From Styela clava (taxonomy: Eukaryota; Chordata; Ascidiacea; Stolidobranchia; Styelidae): a stretch of 64,000 nt of DNA. Shown here piece by piece: positions 58,218 to 64,000 of the stretch. Each line of letters opens with the position of its first letter. Positions within the stretch are counted from its first letter, which is position 1. Under the pieces are notes generated by a model. That model made no database searches and had not been told where the DNA came from. It saw only the letters and a list, made by a program, of their open reading frames with translations. The DNA lies in the NCBI RefSeq assembly GCF_964204865.1, contig NC_135262.1, forward strand, positions 14,880,001-14,944,000. The letters run 5' to 3'. The position numbers and the translations under genes were made by a program.

Positions 58218-58927
58218 GGACACGTTTATTGGACACGTTTAGTGGCCATAACGATCGTTTCAAAATTTTGTTGTTATTGTTATTTTCTTTCGTCATTATC
58301 ATTGAAAAATCGGGTTTCTCTTCGAATACTGGACCAATTACTTTCAAATTTTCAGTGATTAAAGATTGATTTTTTTGCCAGAAGCCTATCACTTTTATTT
58401 ATTTCTAAATTTCGCCTGAAATCTGATATTCCGTCTAAAATTTCGCTGTCTTATTTTATCCATGGGAACACTGGCTGTCCGGTTTGATTCTGCAAATTAT
58501 TTCTACGCGAAACTCGGAATTTTTTGTGGGTATCGGTGGCGTCAAAGATAAATACTGCTTTGCTCTTCGCTACCGGTATTTGTTTTTCGAAATCATGGAC
58601 TGCTTGCTTCGTGTCAGTATATTTGTAGACTGTGGTATGTCCTGTAGACCAGTACCGGTATGTAGACCAAGTATGTACCGGTATGTGGACCGTAACTAGA
58701 CCAATACGGTTATTCAGTCATTGTATTATAAATAGGAACATGTAAAATATTTTATTCCTAATACCGTACCGGTAACTGCGTTGTCTCAGTTCTAACACCG
58801 GTACCATACGCTGTTACCCTGTACCGGTAAGTGCCGAACACTGGAATATATTAAATGTCAGAATGCCTGGTACCGGTAGTGAAATGAATTTCCTTTACCA
58901 GATTTGGCTACTTCGGACGAAAACTAA
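58218..58927. other. Unique spacer with a cluster of ACCGGT palindromes
   Basis: No supported gene. Between about 58560 and 58885, ACCGGT occurs about eight times, mostly inside TACCGGTA, in otherwise AT-rich DNA. Spacing is irregular. Function unknown. Confidence 0.6.
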
Positions 58928-60940
58928 AGGTTTGATCTTGTCCGCCTTATTTTAGATATTTACATTTCTTTATTTTGAATATTTACGTTTCATCCACACA
59001 TTTTCAACGTGTTTTTGAATAAAACATACTTTCGGCTCACTATCTGTTATTTGCAGCTTATTGTTAGCTAGTTGTTTTTGAAGGGGGGCACAAGACATGA
59101 CAAACTCTAAAAAGAGGGCATGTCGATTTGCCAGACTCGTTTTATTGAGAATATTCAAAACTGTTGCCTGAAACATAAATGAAAATAATTAGCACCAAAC
59201 AAATAAAGACAACTGATACGGAATAAAAAACTAATACACACGGAAACAACTCCATATAAAAGCCTAGTACCAAAATGCCTGATACACAATCAATGTAAAA
59301 CAATACATGTAAATGCAACACAAATCGAACTGTGTACATGCAAATATCATAATGTTACTGAACGATCCAAAATACAGCATAAAAGGACGCTTTACATGGA
59401 GATTACTAAATGAATTCAAACCACAACGCTATTTAAGGCAATGTAATCTTAAACTGCCATAACAAGAAATACATTTTTAACTGTTACCACCAGAAATGCA
59501 ATCCTAAATATCTTACTGAGCTTGGAGGGACGATGATAAATTCAATACATAAAACGACGACACGTGAAAGAGAAAAAGGCGACACGTCGGATGCAAAAAA
59601 CAACACACTAAAGATGACGACGACGAAATAGCGATAATCATCACGATAACAATTGAAGATGCCCGAACTAAACAAAAACCTAGGATTATTCAAACTGCCG
59701 AGAAAGCCACCTCCATGAGTATCAGCAGGAAGTCATTCTTCTAGGAGTCAGAGTTTCGAATATGAAAAGGAATTTGCTAATAACTATTACTATTGCGACA
59801 TCAAGAAAGGGGGAAATCAGTAATCAGTGCCCACAATACTACCACAAAACATAATAAGCATTGCGGGAAACCAAAGTATGAAGACTTTAGATCAGAGTTC
59901 AGCCACCAGCGGGCCATATTAATAAGGCTGCAGTGTTTATTCTTGTGCAATCTGTTGAGATGTATTTGAGTAAAAGAACTTAAAAACAGTCTTTTATAGA
60001 ATTCGGCTTTACAAGTAGTATCAAAAATTTCGCGGACAATCCGCAATGCGTCGTTTGCTGTAAAATACTCATCCAGAAAAGTATGGAACCGGTAAACTGA
60101 GGAAACACTTTGAGTCGTGTCATGGCGACTTGGCAGGATAAACAGTTGATTATTTCAGGAGAAAATCTGAGAATTTGAAATTTTCTCGTCTTTATTCCTG
60201 TGGAATGTGAGCACGCCAAAATTATTCATTATTGGAGGGATCGTACCGCATCGCCTTCCGGATCTCCCAAGCAAATAAACCCCACGCCGTCGGTGAATAA
60301 CTGATAAAGCCCTGTCTCATCGAAGCAGCTACTTTGGGAAAGCAGCAATCTACCAAGTTAATTTGACTAATAAACAATACAATCAAACATCGTATTTCTA
60401 AAACGAGTGACGATATTTTACAGCACGTTGTGGAAGATTTAAGGACCAGTCCGTTGTTCTCTTTGCAATTAGATGAATCCACGGATGTTTCTCCATGTGC
60501 TCAATTATTGTTTTATACTCTGTGCATTTCCGAAAACGACATTATTTCAGTTACAAGGGGCACCGCAGACATGATTTCCTGCTGATGGTGGCTGGATGGA
60601 TGATGGATGATGATCGATCGGTACTTTCCTGGAATTGTAGAACAACACTAGGACATGTGGATTTGTAAATCATTTTTGTGCAAAGAAAGCACCATTAGTG
60701 ATACCGATATTTTCAGATTTTATTTTCCAGTTTGCGTAAAGATTTAGTTCTCAAAATTGATTTTGCAAGGACAGACATCGGAAAATTATGGACTAGCCTC
60801 CAACATGAATATACCATTCTCTCTAAGAAGGCATTGAGATTTTCGATTCAATGTCCTTCAACTTACCGCTGTGAAGTAGGATTCTCTGCAATGACATCTA
60901 TTAAAACAAAATATCGGAGTAAGCTTATGATTGATTAAAT
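58928..60940 (+). pseudogene. hAT transposase relic, copy 3 (5' end truncated)
   Basis: Starts inside the element (AAAGGTTTGATCTTGTCCGC) without the CAGTGG terminus. The transposase remnant at about 59985-60938 has BED-region residues (FGFTSSIKN, in broken frame), an LDESTDVSPCAQLL block near 60455-60510 and the hATC block at 60732-60938. It has the same filler and the same right junction as copy 1. Non-functional. Confidence 0.78.
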
Positions 60941-60943
60941 CTC

Positions 60944-61820
60944 AAATCGAACACGTATATACAATGAAACTGATTTTCCTTTTCTTCTGATTTCTATTTT
61001 GAAACGTTACTCATAGTGTGGTAGGTTCCATTACATTTGAACCCACGTACATTTGAACCCATGACAATTGCACCTGTATGCTAGTGCACCTATGGAATTT
61101 TTTTTGTTTCACGGATAGTTAAACCCATACTAATCCTAACCCATGGGTTTTAGCACCCGCATATAGATTGAACCCGTGGATATACGCATGGGTTCAAATG
61201 TACATGGGTTCAAATGTACGGTCACCAGTGTGGTACGATACCCTTTTTCCTTTTTATGCTACAAAAAGCTGACATTTTCTCGAGTGTATATGTGTGAGCG
61301 TTGATGTTGCCGAAAATCAATCACCAGTTTGATATCATGAGAAACTTCACTTCATAAGTGGCCTCCTATTAATATACGCAAGGAATGCAAAAGAGGCTAG
61401 CTGAAAACAACCATAGTATTTGACCTCTCTTAACTACGAAAGTGAGGCTGGAAGAATATGTTTTTCGAAAAGGTTCATCAAAGTTTTTCAATATTTTTTA
61501 CGGGTTTTCTTTAAAATTGAATTATAATCAGATCAAGAGATACGTTTACTTTTGTCTCCATTTAGCTTAATTATTTATTTAGTATGTCAACAATGAAAGC
61601 CTCAACATTTTTTGGCGTACAACCGTATCTTTCTCCCATCACCAGAAATTCGCATTAGACCGTTCATATTCATTTTCACATCAGATTAGAAATAAACCAT
61701 TATAAATTAGATAGGCTGAAACTATTACATTGATGATGGCAATATTTACATATCGAACTAAAATCTAAACTGAACTATATAAGGTTTGAAACCAAAGTCT
61801 CTGTTCTCCGTAACTAGTAT
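60944..61820 (-). other. Inverted G upstream block, copy at right end
   Basis: Repeat of 824-1700, including the embedded W MITE. No coding exon remains. Confidence 0.7.
61024..61227. mobile_element. W-family MITE, copy 3 (duplicate of copy 1)
   Basis: Same 8-bp flanks GTGTGGTA (61016-61023, 61228-61235) as copy 1. It was carried along by duplication of the region, not by a new insertion. Confidence 0.9.
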
Positions 61821-62501
61821 TGATAAAGTCATATATAATCTTCACTATACTTACCTTTGTTTTCAACTTCACCTTTCACGTTGCTTACCATTAGACATTA
61901 TTATCGGTTGGGATTACGCTAGACTTACTAATTTTACCTGCTCTATGCATTTGCGCCAATGGATTTGTATACGTTTAATGCATGGGTACTGTAGCAAGGA
62001 TAACAATGACCATTCTGTTTGATTTATAAGTCTTGCTGCCACAATATACCTTTCTCCAAAGATACTTTTTAATAAATATTTTGAACCCGCATTTATCATC
62101 GTAACTAGCAGAAAGTTTCATACAATATTGATGCTTGCTTTGACAAATGACGATAACCACATTTTGATTGTGTTCAACAATGAAGTATTTCATACCCCAA
62201 ATATAGTGAAAATTTTGCCATTCATAACCAATTTTGCCTTGTACTGATAGATATTTTATCTTTTTTTAGTCACAACATGGCACCAATGAAAAATTTCACG
62301 TTTATGATTCATTGTCAGACAAATTGTTATCCCAGTCTGACGTAGTTACATGACAAAACGTAGAAAACACCGGTAGTTACGTTACAAATTGATAAAACGT
62401 TTTGAAAATACTGGGGTACCGAGTCTCTAGCGGGGCACCGTGGGTCGGACAAGGGTCAGCGGACCGTATGTTGCACCCCTCAAACTTACACTATAGCTGT
62501 A
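61821..62501. other. Non-coding flank, copy of 1701-2380
   Basis: Includes the hAT-like end. No gene seen. Confidence 0.5.
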
Positions 62502-64000
62502 AGTTTTTTCAATAAAGACCACCATCTTCAGTTCGGATCAGATACGATCTGATGACAACTTGTCGTTCAATTCTACATTTGCGCCATCTTTTCCCACGGT
62601 CCGGCTTTATTCTGACCAACTGACCCGGATACAATTTCATCAGCTCCCTCGTTAGCTTGAATGTCTTTACGCTTCTTTAAATGGGGTTCGATATTCGTAA
62701 CAATTTTCGGACGCAAAAGAGATTTTGATGTTGGAAGCAGAGTTCTTGTGCGTCTTCCAAATAACCTTTGTGCTGGTAAACCTGGTATTCCTTCACTCGG
62801 CGTATTACGCCAATCGAGCAACGCAAGAAATACATCACCCTTACTCTCAATAGCTTTTATCATTATGCTCTTCATTTGTTTACGGCGGACTCTGCTTTGT
62901 CGTTGCTTTGGCTATATGTAGGAGAGCTTGTAACATGCTGAAATTCATATTCTTCAGCAAATATTCTAAATTCCTCGTTACTATATTGAGGAGCGTTGTC
63001 AGAAATCAGTTTTTCTGGTAAGCGGTGTCTAGCCATGTGTTGTTTCAACGCTTTGATAACTTCTGCAGATGTGGTCGTATGAAGTCTGTCAACTTCGCAA
63101 AAATTGGAGTAAAAATCAACTGTTACCAGACAGTTTCTGCCTTGCAGTTCAAATAAATCGGACGCAATAATTTGCCATGGTCGAGAAGGAATCTCATGGT
63201 TAATTATCGGCTCTTTTTGTTGATTAGGTTGAAACACTCGACAAGTAGTGCATGACGAGACATAATCATGTATGTCACTGGCCATTTTTGGCCAGAGTAG
63301 AACCTCTCTTGCCCTACGAATGAAAGCCTGTATTCCAATGTGACTTGCGTGTATGCGCTGCAGAATATATTGTTTGGCAGATTCTGGTACCACAATGCGA
63401 CATCCTTTCGAAATTAGCCCATTTTGAACAGTAAGTTCTTCTCTAAAATTGAAATATTCTTGCATGAACCGTGGAAGCTGTTTCTTGATAATCGGCCATC
63501 CATCTTCAATGATGGCTCTAGGAGTTTGCATTGACGATTCTTTCTGTGTCAATTTTTGTAAAACATGCATTGTTTTGTCCAACACTGGAATATCTTCCAA
63601 CTTATCAATTTCTTCAATTTCATTAGCCAGTGACAGTTGATACACATCATCTTCACCAATCGTGTCAGTACTTTTATCAATATATGCTCGGCTCAGACTA
63701 TCGGCAATGAACATATTTGCACCTTTTTTGTAATTTACCACAAAGTCATATTTTTGTAATTGAAGAAGCATTCTTTGTAGTCGTTTTGGTGCATCTACTA
63801 ATGGCTTTTAGTAATAGTTTCGAGTAGTTTGTGATCGGAGTCAACTCGTACAGTCTTTTCATACACATAGTGTTTAAATTTTTCCATGCCAAACAAAATC
63901 GCCAAGACTTTTTTTTATTTGGGCATAATTGCACTCAGTAGATGTCAGGGCACGTGAAGCATAAGCAACAGGGTGGTCATTTTGCATCAAGCAAGCTCCC
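62502..64000 (-). mobile_element. Ty3/gypsy retrotransposon, 3'-truncated copy 3 (runs off the window)
   Basis: Same left truncation as copy 1. Integrase and RNase H sequence on the minus strand. The frame 62872-63771 is open for 299 codons, includes HHCC (HASHIG, CTTCR), D in ASDLFEL, D in SDNAPQ and E in DKAESA, and lacks the stop next to SDNAP seen in copy 1. A one-base loss near 62880 breaks the link to the C-terminal part. The rest of the element lies beyond the window edge. Confidence 0.88.

Noticed and set aside
1-64000. CRISPR array, operon or phage-type system.
   Set aside because: Repeats are dispersed or nested transposons, genes have introns, and there is no bacterial gene organisation.

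Overview
The window is eukaryotic, AT-rich, intron-containing DNA dominated by local duplication and nested transposons. Collagen-plus-C-type-lectin genes, short introns with ordinary GT/AG borders, a Ty3/gypsy element primed by tRNA-Leu, ZBED-type hAT and mariner relatives and many MITEs all suggest an invertebrate animal. A marine deuterostome such as an ascidian is my best guess, but nothing here proves the taxon. Most long open frames are transposon coding sequence or chance; the real host genes are split into exons.

Host genes. Two related families of C-type-lectin-domain (CTLD) genes alternate in the same orientation as a G-T cassette. G genes encode a secreted protein: signal peptide, 15 Gly-X-Y triplets, short neck, CTLD. 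T genes encode a probable type II membrane protein: basic N-terminus, one membrane segment, Thr/Ser-rich stalk, CTLD. There are three cassettes. G1 (14244-16151, intact) is followed by T1 (18660-21798, broken). G3 (35023-36681, broken) is followed by T2 (38356-42850, readable if a second splice acceptor is used). G2 (49864-51765, intact) is followed by T3 (52736-57134, intact). I derived the exon models by hand; every junction is GT/AG and phase-consistent. In both families the CTLD is split at the same phase and the last exon is exactly 186 nt. Minus-strand G-type relics (M1 7790-8390, M2 33342-34423, a signal-peptide exon at 26392-26496, and last-exon remnants near 13.4 and 49.0 kb) show that the cluster once held genes in both directions.

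Layout. 1-823 hAT relic; 824-2380 inverted lectin-upstream block with a 204-bp MITE; 2381-7579 3'-truncated gypsy copy with a Mutator-like MITE inside its LTR; 7790-8390 M1; 8459-10919 TA-target element; 11429-12045 gypsy gag scrap; 13.4-21.8 kb cassette 1; 21832-22971 palindromic mariner derivative; 23945-26388 hAT element; 26392-28128 relic exon and upstream block; 28134-33131 complete-length gypsy with LTRs and 5-bp target duplication; 33342-34423 M2; 35.0-42.9 kb cassette 2; 42884-44022 palindrome 2; 45-49 kb relics plus a 1.25-kb insertion; 49.9-57.1 kb cassette 3; 57164-58217 palindrome 3; 58928-60940 hAT relic; 60944-64000 near-copy of the left end of the window.

Because each block occurs two or three times, many insertions can be read against an unoccupied copy inside the same window. 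This gives exact ends and target duplications for several elements without outside data. No tRNA, rRNA, CRISPR or prokaryotic feature was seen.
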